Shown in pieces: positions 27,973-38,210 of a stretch of DNA of 64,000 bases. The stretch covers positions 124,001 to 188,000 of the forward strand of contig NZ_JACSCY010000003.1 in assembly GCF_014333615.1 (NCBI RefSeq), in the 5' to 3' direction. The notes under the pieces were generated by a model, which saw only the letters and a program-made list of their open reading frames with translations, did not search any database and was not told the origin of the DNA. Each line of letters opens with the position of its first letter. The first letter of the stretch is position 1. Origin of the DNA: Hymenobacter citatus (GTDB taxonomy: Bacteria > Bacteroidota > Bacteroidia > Cytophagales > Hymenobacteraceae). The position numbers and the translations under genes were made by a program.

Positions 27973-30900
27973 ATGGCGTGCGTTTTAGCTGCTCCATATC
28001 GCGTCTACCTGCCTGTGCCTTTGATTACTCCGCTACCTTTCCGTCTGCTCTCTGCCCTGGCTGGCTGCTTGCTACTGGGCGTATTTCTTACGGCTTGTTC
28101 TTCCGAGAACCGCTCGTTGGTTGGTCATGCGTATGATAATGTAGTAGCCCGCGACAACGCGTATTTCTTGGCGCGGGAAAAGATGCGCGCCGTGGAAGCA
28201 GACCTATATAAAAGCCGCATAAACGACTACAACCATGTACTGTCGTTGTTTCCTACCCTCGACGAAGCCACAGCGACCCGCCTAGCGGCCGACCTCGACG
28301 ACATTATCAAGAAAGCTTCGCTACCCATCCAGCACCGCCCCGGTAGCGACTGGACCGACGATGCCTATCTGCTGGTAGGCAAGGCGCGGTTTTATAAGAT
28401 GGAGTACGAGGACGCGGTGAAAACCTTTCGCTTCATCAATACCACCAGCCCGGACATCAACACCCGCCACGCCGCGCTCATTTGGCTGATGCGCTCCTTT
28501 ATGGCGATGAAGGAGTATGAAAGTGCCGCCGCGGTTTCGTCTATTTTGGAGCGGGAGGAAGGTACGCCGGTGAATGCTAAAGACTTGTTTCTGACCCGCG
28601 CCGAGTATTATCTGGCGATGAACGAGCCGCAACGGGCCATCGATAATTTGGAGCGGGCGGTGCCGCTGGTAGAGCCTAAAAACGAGCAGTCGCGCACGCG
28701 CTACATTCTGGCGCAACTGTATCAACAGGCCGGGGAAGACAAGAAAGCCTACGCCGAGCTGGATCAGATTCTGAAGCGCAACCCGCCCTACGAGTTGGAT
28801 TTCTATTCCAAGCTACTGTTGGGTCAGGTGTCGAATCTGGATCAGGAAGACCGGACGCGTTTGAATAAATACTTCGCGAAGCTGCTCCGCAACCCGAATA
28901 ATAAGGAGTACCGCGACAAGATTTACTACGAGATGGCGCGCCTGGAGTATCGCCAGCAGCGCTACCCCGAGGCCTTGGCACTTCTGCAACAATCGGCTAG
29001 GGTCGGTGGTAGTAACCGCGCGCAGAAAGGCTACACTCAACTGCTGGCCGGGCGTATTTATTACGATAACCTGCAGAAGTATCGCGCTGCGGCAGCCTAT
29101 TATGATAGTGCTGTGCAGGCAATGCCTCGCGAGGTACCCGAGTATGCCGTAACGGCTGAGCGCAGTGATGTGCTGCAACAGTTTGCCCAGCAGATTACGA
29201 TTGTGGAAACGCAGGATAGCCTGCAAACCCTAGCTAAGCTGGCACCGGCCGAGCTGGATACGCGCTTGAATGCCTACGCTCAGGCGGAGTTAGACACACG
29301 CCGCGAGGCGGAGATACGAGCTAAGAGAGCTGCTGAGGCACAAAACCGCCTGCAAACGGCTACTGGCGTGAGTGCAGCTCGCTCAGGCAACGTGGGCACC
29401 GACCCCGACTTGTTTGCCAGCACCAGCACTGGTGCCGCGTGGTATTTCGACAACCCTACCTCCATGGCCACGGCCCGCGCCGACTTCCTGCGGAAATGGG
29501 GCAACCGGCCGCTCCAAGATAATTGGCGCATCGTAACGCAGGCCAGCAACTCGCCCGTGAACGACCAAAACGGTGGGGCGCCCGTGACGGCCGTAGCCGC
29601 CGGTAGCGAAAATATCGTTAATGGCGCTCAGCTAGGCGCTACGCCCGAGGCGGCCCCTACCCCAGAAGCACAGCTGCAAACGCTGGTAGCGCAGTATCGC
29701 CAGAGCATTCCGCTTACTGAGCCGCAGTTGCAAACCTCGCAGCTGCAAGTGGAGGAAGCGTTGTTTGCGCTAGGGGCCATCTACCGTCTTCAATTGCAAG
29801 AGCCTGCCCGCGCCGTCGAAACTTACGAGCAATTACTAACGCGTTTTCCCGCTACCAAGCATGCACCCGAAGTATACTATAGTCTCTACTTATTATATAA
29901 AGATCAAAACAACCCGCGGGCCGAGGTGTATGCACAGAAGCTGCGGGGCCAATTCCCGAACTCGTCGTATGCCAAGCTGGTAGCCGATCCGGAGTACCTG
30001 CGGCGCGTTTCGGTAGCCAATGAGAAGATGGGCGTGCAGTTGGATTCGGCCTTCGCGCAGTATAAGCGGCAGAATTTCAAACAGGCCTCTGAAACGCTAG
30101 CGCAGGCCCGGAAACAATATCCCGATACTGACCTCAACGACCGGGCAGCTTACCTGGGTACGTTACTTACCATTCGGACCCAAACGCCCCCCACGGCGAA
30201 AGCAGCCGTCGAAAAATTCATCAAAGACTACCCTGAAAGCCCATTGGTAAGTGAGGCTACTACGTTGCAGGCATCTTACCAGAAATATGAAGCCGGGCAG
30301 CTACCGGGCGCACTGGCCAGCACACAAAAACCCATCGTATCTAATTTCCGACCAGGAGAAGTAGACACTCGCCCGCGCGCTTATTATCAAGCCCCCGTGC
30401 CCGCAACGCCAGTAGAGGTGTACCGCCCAGAGCGCCCGGCGGCCTCTCCATCGCGTGAAGGTGCGCCTACCCCGGGCGCTACTCCTACCTCACCGACGGG
30501 CACCGCTGCACCAACGCCTACGCCCTCGTCGTCGTCACCAGCGCCTGACCAAACGCCCCCTCCTGCTGCAACGTCTCCAGCTCCGGCTGGCGCTACCCCC
30601 GCATCTGCGGCAACAGAGCCTACCAAACCAACTACCCCCTACACCGTGGTGCCTACCTCGGCGCATACCGTAGCGTTGGTTTTTTCCTCAGATGCCACCC
30701 TGCTAGCAGAACTTCCCAAGCAGCTGGAAGCTTACAATGGTCGCTTCTATCGCGCTAAGAACCTAGCGGTGCAGACTGAGGCGCTCGGAGATACGCAAGT
30801 CTTGGTGGTCGTGAGCAGCCTCCCTACCCTCAAGGAAGCACAAAGCTACGCGCTCAAGTTGCGCGGACCACAGTCGCCGCTGAGCCGGTTGCGGGGCGCG

Positions 30901-31002
30901 GGCTACCAAACCGTTGTAATTAGCACGGAAAACTTACCGCTGCTACGCCAAACCAAGAACCTGGATGAGTACCAGCAATTCTACGACAACAATTTCCGCT
31001 AA
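27973..31002 (+). CDS. sprE: Type IX secretion / gliding lipoprotein SprE/PorW, TPR-rich
   Basis: Periplasmic TPR lipoprotein required for type IX secretion and gliding in related bacteria. The product has a lipoprotein signal (FRLLSALAGCLLLGVFLTAC), then SSENRSLVGHAYDNVVARDNAYFLAREKMR typical of SprE in pieces, many TPR-like helices (about 100-760), a Pro/Thr/Ala-rich low-complexity linker (about 820-900) and a C-terminal globular part ending LDEYQQFYDNNFR. ATG at 27973 gives 1009 residues; a GTG at 28015 gives a more typical signal peptide. It works with the gldKLMN products encoded 5 kb downstream. Confidence 0.85.
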   Translation: MACVLAAPYRVYLPVPLITPLPFRLLSALAGCLLLGVFLTACSSENRSLVGHAYDNVVARDNAYFLAREKMRAVEADLYKSRINDYNHVLSLFPTLDEATATRLAADLDDIIKKASLPIQHRPGSDWTDDAYLLVGKARFYKMEYEDAVKTFRFINTTSPDINTRHAALIWLMRSFMAMKEYESAAAVSSILEREEGTPVNAKDLFLTRAEYYLAMNEPQRAIDNLERAVPLVEPKNEQSRTRYILAQLYQQAGEDKKAYAELDQILKRNPPYELDFYSKLLLGQVSNLDQEDRTRLNKYFAKLLRNPNNKEYRDKIYYEMARLEYRQQRYPEALALLQQSARVGGSNRAQKGYTQLLAGRIYYDNLQKYRAAAAYYDSAVQAMPREVPEYAVTAERSDVLQQFAQQITIVETQDSLQTLAKLAPAELDTRLNAYAQAELDTRREAEIRAKRAAEAQNRLQTATGVSAARSGNVGTDPDLFASTSTGAAWYFDNPTSMATARADFLRKWGNRPLQDNWRIVTQASNSPVNDQNGGAPVTAVAAGSENIVNGAQLGATPEAAPTPEAQLQTLVAQYRQSIPLTEPQLQTSQLQVEEALFALGAIYRLQLQEPARAVETYEQLLTRFPATKHAPEVYYSLYLLYKDQNNPRAEVYAQKLRGQFPNSSYAKLVADPEYLRRVSVANEKMGVQLDSAFAQYKRQNFKQASETLAQARKQYPDTDLNDRAAYLGTLLTIRTQTPPTAKAAVEKFIKDYPESPLVSEATTLQASYQKYEAGQLPGALASTQKPIVSNFRPGEVDTRPRAYYQAPVPATPVEVYRPERPAASPSREGAPTPGATPTSPTGTAAPTPTPSSSSPAPDQTPPPAATSPAPAGATPASAATEPTKPTTPYTVVPTSAHTVALVFSSDATLLAELPKQLEAYNGRFYRAKNLAVQTEALGDTQVLVVVSSLPTLKEAQSYALKLRGPQSPLSRLRGAGYQTVVISTENLPLLRQTKNLDEYQQFYDNNFR

Positions 31003-31133
31003 TTTTGAGTGAAGTCTTACAGAAAGCGCCCCGATAACCTACGGCTGTTTTCTGATTGTGAATCAACTGCTTAAGGCATTTTGTGATTTACTGTTTAGTT
31101 CTTCCCTATTAATTTTTAATTCCCAACTACCCC

Positions 31134-33473
31134 ATGGCCTACCCTGCCACGAAGAATAAACCCTCCTCGCGCAAACCTCAGCGGAGTCACCGCTTCCGGG
31201 GCATCACTCGGACGCTGTGGGTGCTGTTTGGAGGCGGGCTGGCGTTGTTCGTTTTGTACGTCTGGGCTGTCAGTGTCAACTTCCTGAACCTGTTTGGGCG
31301 TATGCCTAATCTGAAAACGCTGGAAAATCCAAAAAGCGAGTTGGCCTCCGAAATTTATTCGGCTGATGGCGCGCTGATGGGCAAATACTTTCGTGAAAAC
31401 CGCACGCCCGCCGAGTATAAAGACCTGCCCCAAAACCTGATTGATGCTCTGATTGCCACCGAAGACGTGCGCTTCGAGGCCCACTCGGGCATCGACCTGA
31501 AAGCCATGGGCCGGGTAGCAAGTGGCATTCTGACAGGTAGCAAAGGTGGCGGCGGCTCAACCCTCACGCAGCAGTTGGCCAAGCTCTTATTCCGTACTCG
31601 TGAGGATCTAAACGACGGCGCGCTGAATGATGTAAAGGGTTTGCGCGTGCTCATCGTGAAGACCAAAGAGTGGATTATGGCCGTGCGCCTGGAACGCAAC
31701 TACACCAAGCGCGAAATACTGCGCATGTACCTCAACCAGGCTGAGTTTGGCTCGAATGCCTTCGGTATTAACGTAGCAGCCAAAACGTTCTTCAATAAGA
31801 AGCCCAAAGACCTGAAGCTGGAAGAATCGGCTTTATTGGCGGGCTTGGTGAACGGGCCCTCGTGGTTTAACCCCGTGCGTAACCCAGAGCGCTCCAAGCG
31901 CCGCCGCGATTGGGTGCTGGGCCAGATGCAGAAGTATGGCTATATCACGGAGCCCGAGTATTCGAAGGCCGTAGCCACCAACATCAAGCTCAACTACAGC
32001 GTCGAGAATCAGAACAAAGGCATTGCGCCATACTTCCGTACCGAACTAGGGAAGCTCCTACTGCAATGGGCCCGCGAAACCGACCACGACCTCTACGCCG
32101 ACGGCCTGAAGATTTACACGACCATCGACTCGCGGATGCAGAAGTACGCTGAGCAAGCTGTGGCCGAGCACATGACGCAGCAGCAAAAGCTGTTTGACCG
32201 GGTGTGGAAGGGCCAGCAACCCTGGCGCGATGAGAACGGCCGCGTGATTCCCAACTTCCTGCAAACTGCCATCAAGCGCACGGGCCGCTACCGCTCGCTC
32301 AACAACCGCTTCGACGGCAACAAGGACTCCATCAATTACTACCTGCGCAAGAAGTACAAGATGACGGTCTTTACGTGGCAGGGTGAAAAGGAAGTGACGA
32401 TGTCGCCGATGGACTCGCTGGCCTACTACAAGCGTTTCTTGCAAACCGGCTTTATGGCCATGAACCCGTTGAACGGACAGATCAGAGCGTGGGTAGGCGG
32501 CAACGATTTTCGCTACTTCAAATACGACCATGTGAAGCAGGGAATGCGCCAGCCGGGCTCTACCTTCAAACCCTTCGTGTATTTGGCAGCTATTGACCAA
32601 GGCTATTCGCCCTGCTACCAAGTGGCCGACGTGCCCGTAACGTTCCCTGCCGAGGCCGGTCGCCCTGCCTATACTCCCAAGAACTTTGAAGGCAAATATT
32701 CCGGCCAGATGTACACCATCCGGCAAGCGCTGGCGCGGTCGATGAACTCTATTACAGCCTTTTTGGTGCAGAAGGTAGGACCAAAAACGGTGGTAGAATA
32801 CGCAAAACGTTTGGGTATTACTTCGCCCATTGAGGCAGTGCCGGCCGTGGGTTTCGGCTCCAGCGACGTGAGCGTATTTGAGTTGTGTGGCGCCTACGGC
32901 ACGTTCGTCAACAAAGGCGTGTGGACGGCGCCCATGATGGTAACGCGCATCGAGGACAAAAACGGCAACACGCTGATTGAGTTTGTGCCGCAAACCCGCA
33001 CGCCTATCAGCGAAGAAACAGCTTACCTAATGACCTACCTGCTGCAAGCCTCTACTACGGAGCGCGGCGGCACCAGTACCATCCTCAAAACCGGCTTCAA
33101 ATTCCCATATGAAATGGGCGCTAAAACCGGTACTACCAGCAACTACTCCGACGGCTGGTTTATGGGCATCACGCCCGACCTAGTATGTGGCATGTGGGTA
33201 GGCGGCGAGGACCGCAGCATTCACTTCCGCTCCGGCCGCGACGGCCAGGGCGCCCGTATGGCCCTACCCCTCTACGGGTTGTTTATGAAGAAAGTGTACG
33301 CCGATAACAAGAATATCGGCATTAGCACCGGCCCCTTCCCCAAACCTACGAAGTCGCTGACCGTGGAAATTGATTGCAGCCGCTACTACGGCGCCGGCCA
33401 GCGCGATACCATCCCAGACGACCAGAAGCTCAACCAAGTGAAACTGGAGGATATCCGCAATCAGGATATTTAA
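31134..33473 (+). CDS. Class A penicillin-binding protein (PBP1A-type)
   Basis: Bifunctional peptidoglycan synthase. The 779-residue product has one N-terminal membrane helix (LWVLFGGGLALFVLYVW), a GT51 glycosyltransferase domain with ATEDVRFEAHSGIDLKA and GGGSTLTQQLAKLLF, and a transpeptidase domain with SxxK in PGSTFKPF, SxN in SMNS and KTG in KTGTTSNYSDG. All catalytic motifs are present. It is followed by a clear terminator and preceded by a 131-bp AT-rich gap. Confidence 0.95.
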   Translation: MAYPATKNKPSSRKPQRSHRFRGITRTLWVLFGGGLALFVLYVWAVSVNFLNLFGRMPNLKTLENPKSELASEIYSADGALMGKYFRENRTPAEYKDLPQNLIDALIATEDVRFEAHSGIDLKAMGRVASGILTGSKGGGGSTLTQQLAKLLFRTREDLNDGALNDVKGLRVLIVKTKEWIMAVRLERNYTKREILRMYLNQAEFGSNAFGINVAAKTFFNKKPKDLKLEESALLAGLVNGPSWFNPVRNPERSKRRRDWVLGQMQKYGYITEPEYSKAVATNIKLNYSVENQNKGIAPYFRTELGKLLLQWARETDHDLYADGLKIYTTIDSRMQKYAEQAVAEHMTQQQKLFDRVWKGQQPWRDENGRVIPNFLQTAIKRTGRYRSLNNRFDGNKDSINYYLRKKYKMTVFTWQGEKEVTMSPMDSLAYYKRFLQTGFMAMNPLNGQIRAWVGGNDFRYFKYDHVKQGMRQPGSTFKPFVYLAAIDQGYSPCYQVADVPVTFPAEAGRPAYTPKNFEGKYSGQMYTIRQALARSMNSITAFLVQKVGPKTVVEYAKRLGITSPIEAVPAVGFGSSDVSVFELCGAYGTFVNKGVWTAPMMVTRIEDKNGNTLIEFVPQTRTPISEETAYLMTYLLQASTTERGGTSTILKTGFKFPYEMGAKTGTTSNYSDGWFMGITPDLVCGMWVGGEDRSIHFRSGRDGQGARMALPLYGLFMKKVYADNKNIGISTGPFPKPTKSLTVEIDCSRYYGAGQRDTIPDDQKLNQVKLEDIRNQDI

Positions 33474-33490
33474 GGCATCTTTTCATAAAA

Positions 33491-33532
33491 AAACAGCAAA
33501 TGGCGGTGATAAACACTCGCCATTTGCTGTTT
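33491..33532. terminator. Terminator after the PBP gene
   Basis: Perfect 15-bp arms AAACAGCAAATGGCG (33491-33505) and complement (33518-33532), 12-base loop, with A- and T-rich ends, 18 bp after the stop codon. Confidence 0.85.
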
Positions 33533-33611
33533 CTATAGGCCACAGTTTTTCCCGCATCTCCTGCTCCTACTGGTGCGTACGCAGTAGGACCTTTCCGACT
33601 CACTCTATCCT

Positions 33612-35429
33612 ATGGCTGCCAGCGCCCACTTACAAGAACAGATTCGCCATTTGCCCCATCGTCCTGGTATTTACAAATACTTTGATGATGAAGGCATTAT
33701 CTATGTTGGCAAGGCGGTGGATATCCGCAAGCGTGTAAGTAGCTACTTCACCAAGCAAGACCATAATAAAAAGACGCAGCAGTTGGTCAAGAACATCAAG
33801 CGCATCGAGTTCACGATTGTGGACAATGAGTCGGAGGCCTTTTTGTTGGAAAACAACCTGATCAAGCAGCACCAGCCTAAATACAACATCCTGCTCAAAG
33901 ATGGCAAGACCTACCCCTACCTGCTGCTGACCAACGAGCGTTTCCCGCGCCTTATCCCAACCCGTAATAAAAAGCCCGGTGATGGCCGTTACTATGGCCC
34001 TTACGCCAACCTCACGGCCATGAACGTGATACTGGAGCTGATTAGAGCCTTGTATCCCTTGCGCACTTGCACATACAATCTATCACCGCAAAACATAGAA
34101 GCCGGTAAGTTTAAAGTATGTCTGGAATATCACTTGGGTAACTGCAAAGGACCATGTGAGGGCCTACAGGATGAGGAAACATACACTCAATACATTACCC
34201 AGATCCGAAATATTTTGAGCGGCAACCTAACGGTAGCACGTGCCTATTTCCGCGAGAAAATGACTTCCGCGGCACAGGAACAGCAGTATGAACTAGCGCA
34301 TCAGTTCAAGCAGAAGCTGGATAAATTGGAGGAATTCCAGGCCAAATCGACGGTGGTAAATGCGTCGCTGTCAAACATTGATGTGTTCAGCATTGCGTCC
34401 AATGAGAAATCAGCGTTTATCAACTACCTAAAAGTGATGAACGGCTCCATTATTCTTACCCAATCATTGGAGGTAGTAAAAAAGCTAGACGAGTCGGATG
34501 CGGATATTCTGGCGCCGCTGCTGATGCAGATGCGCGAAGAATTTGAAAGTCAGTCAAGAGAAATTCTGACCAACATTCCCCTACCCGACCTACCTCTACC
34601 CGGCGTATCAGTGGCACAACCACAGATTGGCGATAAGCGCAAACTCTTGGAGCTAAGTCTCAAAAACGTGCTCTACCTCCGCAAGGAAAAAGAAAGCATG
34701 AATGATCGTTCAAAGGATTTGAACGAGGTACGCATCATGGAAACCATCAAGAAAGATCTGCGCCTCACAGAGCTGCCCAAGCACATCGAGTGTTTCGATA
34801 ACTCCAACTTTCAAGGCGACAACCCAGTGGCTGCTATGGTGTGTTTCCGTAACGCGCGGCCTAGTAAGAAGGACTATCGCCACTACCACATCAAAACAGT
34901 GATTGGCCCTAACGACTTCGATTCAATGTATGAAGTCGTAACACGGCGCTACCGCCGCCTTGTGGATGAAGGCGCCAGCTTACCCCAATTGGTAATTGTG
35001 GACGGTGGCAAAGGCCAGCTCAGCATGGCTGTTAAAGCACTAAAGGATCTGAATCTATGGGGCCAAATGGCAGTCATTGGCATCGCCAAGCGCTTGGAGG
35101 AAATTTATGTTCCCAACGACCCGTTACCGCTCTATATCGACAAAAAGAGCGAATCCCTGCGTCTGTTTCAGAGGATGCGTGATGAAGTACACCGCTTCGG
35201 CATTACGTTCCACCGCAGTCGTCGCGACGCCGCTACCCTCAAAACAGAGCTTACCGACGTGAAGGGCCTCGGTCCAGTTACAGCCGATAAGTTGCTCTCC
35301 AAATTCAAATCTGTTAAAAAGATCAAGGAGCTTACTGAGTCAGAGTTAGTGGCGGAGGTAGGAAAAGCTAAAGCCAAAGTACTGCTGACTTACTTCGCCA
35401 TGCAGGAAGCTAACGGCACATCGGAGTAA
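33612..35429 (+). CDS. uvrC: Excinuclease ABC subunit C
   Basis: Makes both incisions in nucleotide excision repair. The 605-residue product has the GIY-YIG domain (PGIYKYFDDEGIIYVGKAV, residues 14-32), the Cys cluster region CLEYHLGNCKGPCEG, a UVR segment (QYELAHQFKQKLDKLEEF), the RNase H-like C-terminal nuclease (ECFDNSNFQGDNPVAAMV; IVDGGKGQL) and helix-hairpin-helix repeats (VKGLGPVTADKLLSKF). Complete. Confidence 0.97.
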   Translation: MAASAHLQEQIRHLPHRPGIYKYFDDEGIIYVGKAVDIRKRVSSYFTKQDHNKKTQQLVKNIKRIEFTIVDNESEAFLLENNLIKQHQPKYNILLKDGKTYPYLLLTNERFPRLIPTRNKKPGDGRYYGPYANLTAMNVILELIRALYPLRTCTYNLSPQNIEAGKFKVCLEYHLGNCKGPCEGLQDEETYTQYITQIRNILSGNLTVARAYFREKMTSAAQEQQYELAHQFKQKLDKLEEFQAKSTVVNASLSNIDVFSIASNEKSAFINYLKVMNGSIILTQSLEVVKKLDESDADILAPLLMQMREEFESQSREILTNIPLPDLPLPGVSVAQPQIGDKRKLLELSLKNVLYLRKEKESMNDRSKDLNEVRIMETIKKDLRLTELPKHIECFDNSNFQGDNPVAAMVCFRNARPSKKDYRHYHIKTVIGPNDFDSMYEVVTRRYRRLVDEGASLPQLVIVDGGKGQLSMAVKALKDLNLWGQMAVIGIAKRLEEIYVPNDPLPLYIDKKSESLRLFQRMRDEVHRFGITFHRSRRDAATLKTELTDVKGLGPVTADKLLSKFKSVKKIKELTESELVAEVGKAKAKVLLTYFAMQEANGTSE

Positions 35430-35454
35430 CTCTTTGCTTTGACCGTTTAAACAC

Positions 35455-35489
35455 AAAAAGCCTCAACCAATAAGTGGTTGAGGCTTTTT
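35455..35489. terminator. Bidirectional terminator between uvrC and gldN
   Basis: Arms AAAAAGCCTCAACCA (35455-35469) and complement (35475-35489) with a 5-base loop; A-run on one side and T-run on the other serve both convergent transcripts. Confidence 0.92.
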
Positions 35490-35552
35490 ATTTAAAAAGA
35501 GAATCCTCTCTAGACCAGCAAAATTCGCTGAAATCTGAGCTAATCTACGGTC

Positions 35553-36515
35553 TTAGAAGCTCCATAGGTTGTACTCATACTCGATCAAATCAGCGGCGGC
35601 TTGTTGGGAAGCTAAAATACCTTGCTGCTGGCCACCGTAGATTTCGTCGAGGCGCGCGTTGTTTGGGTTCGACACTCGCACGATATACGAGTTGAATAAC
35701 CACAATTCAAACGCATCTGCTAAGTTCTTATGCTGGGCGTCGTTCTGAGGATTAAACCAAATGGCGCTGGTTGGATTGTTACGGAATACCCGTACTAAAT
35801 CACTGTATTTGAACGTGCCAATTGGTTTCTCAATCCCAGATGCGTTGGAGGGCAGCGTAGAAGGAACCACTAGCGTGATGGACTTGATGTCGTGATACAT
35901 CCGCGACCGTTTCTTGTCGAAGATCATATCTTCCTTCAATTCCATCTGATACAGGTCCTTAGGACGATACTCGTAGCTAGGCGGTGCGGGCGGTGCCTTG
36001 GGAACAGCAGCTACCTTCTTAGTAGTAGCTCCCTTTTTACCTTTAGCAGTGCTTTTGGTAGTCTTTTTGGCCGGGGCTCCCCAACCGTCGCCACCACCGC
36101 TGCTGCTACCCCAACCATCGTCGCTACCACCACCCAAGTCAGCATCCGTAAAGCCAGCAGCCTTTTCAGCATCGGTCAGGCCCTGCGTTTCTTCTACGAA
36201 GGAAGCGTTAGCCTTCACTTCAGCAGGAGTCAGCGTCCGGGTTAGAGAGTCGTTTGCATAAGCTTGCAACTCCCCACGCTTCACAGCATCCAGAATAACG
36301 CGGCTAATTTCTTTACCCTCGGCAAACATCGGCTTGTTCTGCTTTTCCCGAAGGTCAACAGCACGCCAGATGGTTTTGCTGAACATGATATCCGAGTTCG
36401 GAATCGGACGGTACGAGCCATTGCTGCTCGCGGTAGTAGCTTGTTCCTGTGCCGAAGCTGCTACCGACAGCGTGAGGCCTGCTGCCAAAGCAGCCAAGGA
36501 GAGAATCTTGTTCAT
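35553..36515 (-). CDS. gldN: Gliding motility / type IX secretion protein GldN (PorN)
   Basis: Periplasmic component that associates with the GldK ring at the outer membrane. The 320-residue product has a signal peptide (MNKILSLAALAAGLTLSVAASAQ) and a GldN fold with IWRAVDLREKQNKPMFAEGK and IWFNPQNDAQ. A low-complexity insert of Gly/Ser/Asp then Lys/Thr (about 150-195, for example GDGWGAPAKKTTKSTAKGKK) is longer than usual for the family. Last gene of gldK-L-M-N. Confidence 0.93.
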   Translation of the reverse strand: MNKILSLAALAAGLTLSVAASAQEQATTASSNGSYRPIPNSDIMFSKTIWRAVDLREKQNKPMFAEGKEISRVILDAVKRGELQAYANDSLTRTLTPAEVKANASFVEETQGLTDAEKAAGFTDADLGGGSDDGWGSSSGGGDGWGAPAKKTTKSTAKGKKGATTKKVAAVPKAPPAPPSYEYRPKDLYQMELKEDMIFDKKRSRMYHDIKSITLVVPSTLPSNASGIEKPIGTFKYSDLVRVFRNNPTSAIWFNPQNDAQHKNLADAFELWLFNSYIVRVSNPNNARLDEIYGGQQQGILASQQAAADLIEYEYNLWSF

Positions 36516-36562
36516 ACCGTAGTAATCAGTAAATCGCCGCGTTTCGTTCAGTTAGACAACGC

Positions 36563-38149
36563 TTAGATCAGCGGAATATTGAACTGCTTGCCCATATTCA
36601 CTTCTTCCTGCTGGCCTTGGAAGTTCATACGCTTCACTTCTTTAACTTGAATGTATAAACGGTCGCCAGGCTTAGCTGTGTTTACTACGTCGCTCAAGTT
36701 AGCATCAGGGCCGCTGATAGTACGAGAAGGCATTACTGGGCGTGGTCCACGCACCAGAGTTACTTCGTAGCTAGTCACCCGGTAACGAGCATCTTCAGGC
36801 AAGAAGTTGGCAAAGCTGGCATCTGGAATAGCACGCAATGATAGGTTACGTACAGCAGTGATTGGAGTGCCCTGTTTTTCGTTGGCTTCACGCCCACCTA
36901 CTACGCATTTGATATCGGGCTTCGGTACGGGACGCACCTGGAAGGTTTGTGAGCCAATAGCATTACCACTGCTGCTCACATTCAATGTTACTTCACGCGA
37001 GTTAGGCACTAGCATTACATCACCTGTTTTTGAGCCGGCAATAGCCGAGGCACCCGAAGCGGAGAAGCTAGGCTTGTATTGAGCACCCAAAGCAGGTACC
37101 TGTACGCTCAGCTTATTGCCACACTTAAAGTATAGCGCCTGTACCGAAGCCGACTGAATCTGCATTACCGGCTTGGTAACGGTGTAAGGAACCGTCACTT
37201 TGAAAGTAGTGTCACGGCCGTTCTGGTTGAAACGGATCGTACCTGACCACTGCTTCTTTGCGTTACCAGCAGCATCAAAACCGCCAGGCGTAGCCGTGAA
37301 CTCAACTTTACCATGACCATCAGGACCTACTGACAAGGGCGAGCCATTCAGGGTCATAGAAGGCTTCAAGTTTGAAGCAGAAGCAGTTAGGAACAGCTCC
37401 GCTTTGTATTTAGTGCCAGCAGCTACTGTGTTCGACTCAGCACTGGCGAAAGCTCCTACCTTGTCGAATACGATGGTTGTACCACCTACTTTGGCAGCTT
37501 GTGCAGCCAAGGCATCTGACTCGTACTTCAATACCTCGGCTTCTTTCTGCGAAAGCACAGCCAGAGCAGCTACAAGAGGAGTCTTTTCGAAATTCAGTTC
37601 TGCAAAGTCCTTGGTCTTTTGAGCTGGGTCAGCAGCCGTCAAAGGATCTTCTTTCGCATCCAATGCAAGTGGAGTAGCACTGGGTACAAACCCTTTGATA
37701 TAGCTGGCATACTCATTAAGTTTACCTTTCAGAGGGTAAGCCAAGCCGTTTTTATTTTGACCCAACATGGCATTTGCTACTTTATCGTTCGCATCCATGT
37801 TGTTATAAGAGTTCTGGCCCTTTTTATTCTCAGTGGCCGTCACCAGCTTGTCACGAACATCGTTCAGATAAGCTACCATTGCCTTGCTGCGCTCCCGAAT
37901 CTCTTCACTTTGCTTTAACACAGCCAAATCGCTGGCTTGGTTGCGGTTTTTCTCAACCTGTGCCTGAATGCCTTTTACAGCATTACCGTTTGCCTTTTCT
38001 ACCTTTTGGTTGATGCCAAACAGTGCATCATCCAGGAATTTGAATTTCAGCAGAATTGCTGAGTCTACTTGCAGAGCCAGAAGAGCAGTCAGTACCAAGT
38101 ACATCATGCCAATCATCTTCTGCCGTGGGGTTTCTTTTCCTCCCGCCAT
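36563..38149 (-). CDS. gldM: Gliding motility / type IX secretion protein GldM (PorM)
   Basis: Forms with GldL the proton-driven inner-membrane motor; its periplasmic part reaches the GldKN ring. The 528-residue product starts MAGGKETPRQKMIGMMYLVLT, with a single membrane helix (MMYLVLTALLALQVDSAILLKF) and four periplasmic domains that are largely beta-rich. Length and N terminus match the family. Spaced 47 bp from gldN and 61 bp from gldL. Confidence 0.96.
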   Translation of the reverse strand: MAGGKETPRQKMIGMMYLVLTALLALQVDSAILLKFKFLDDALFGINQKVEKANGNAVKGIQAQVEKNRNQASDLAVLKQSEEIRERSKAMVAYLNDVRDKLVTATENKKGQNSYNNMDANDKVANAMLGQNKNGLAYPLKGKLNEYASYIKGFVPSATPLALDAKEDPLTAADPAQKTKDFAELNFEKTPLVAALAVLSQKEAEVLKYESDALAAQAAKVGGTTIVFDKVGAFASAESNTVAAGTKYKAELFLTASASNLKPSMTLNGSPLSVGPDGHGKVEFTATPGGFDAAGNAKKQWSGTIRFNQNGRDTTFKVTVPYTVTKPVMQIQSASVQALYFKCGNKLSVQVPALGAQYKPSFSASGASAIAGSKTGDVMLVPNSREVTLNVSSSGNAIGSQTFQVRPVPKPDIKCVVGGREANEKQGTPITAVRNLSLRAIPDASFANFLPEDARYRVTSYEVTLVRGPRPVMPSRTISGPDANLSDVVNTAKPGDRLYIQVKEVKRMNFQGQQEEVNMGKQFNIPLI

Positions 38150-38210
38150 CTTGTCTTCCTAGTAAATATATAGTGGGGACAGAATCTCTTAAGTTGTTCT
38201 ACCTACCAGA

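Noticed and set aside
32058..32993. Open frame of 311 codons on the minus strand
   Set aside because: Antisense to the penicillin-binding protein transpeptidase domain; no recognisable protein features.
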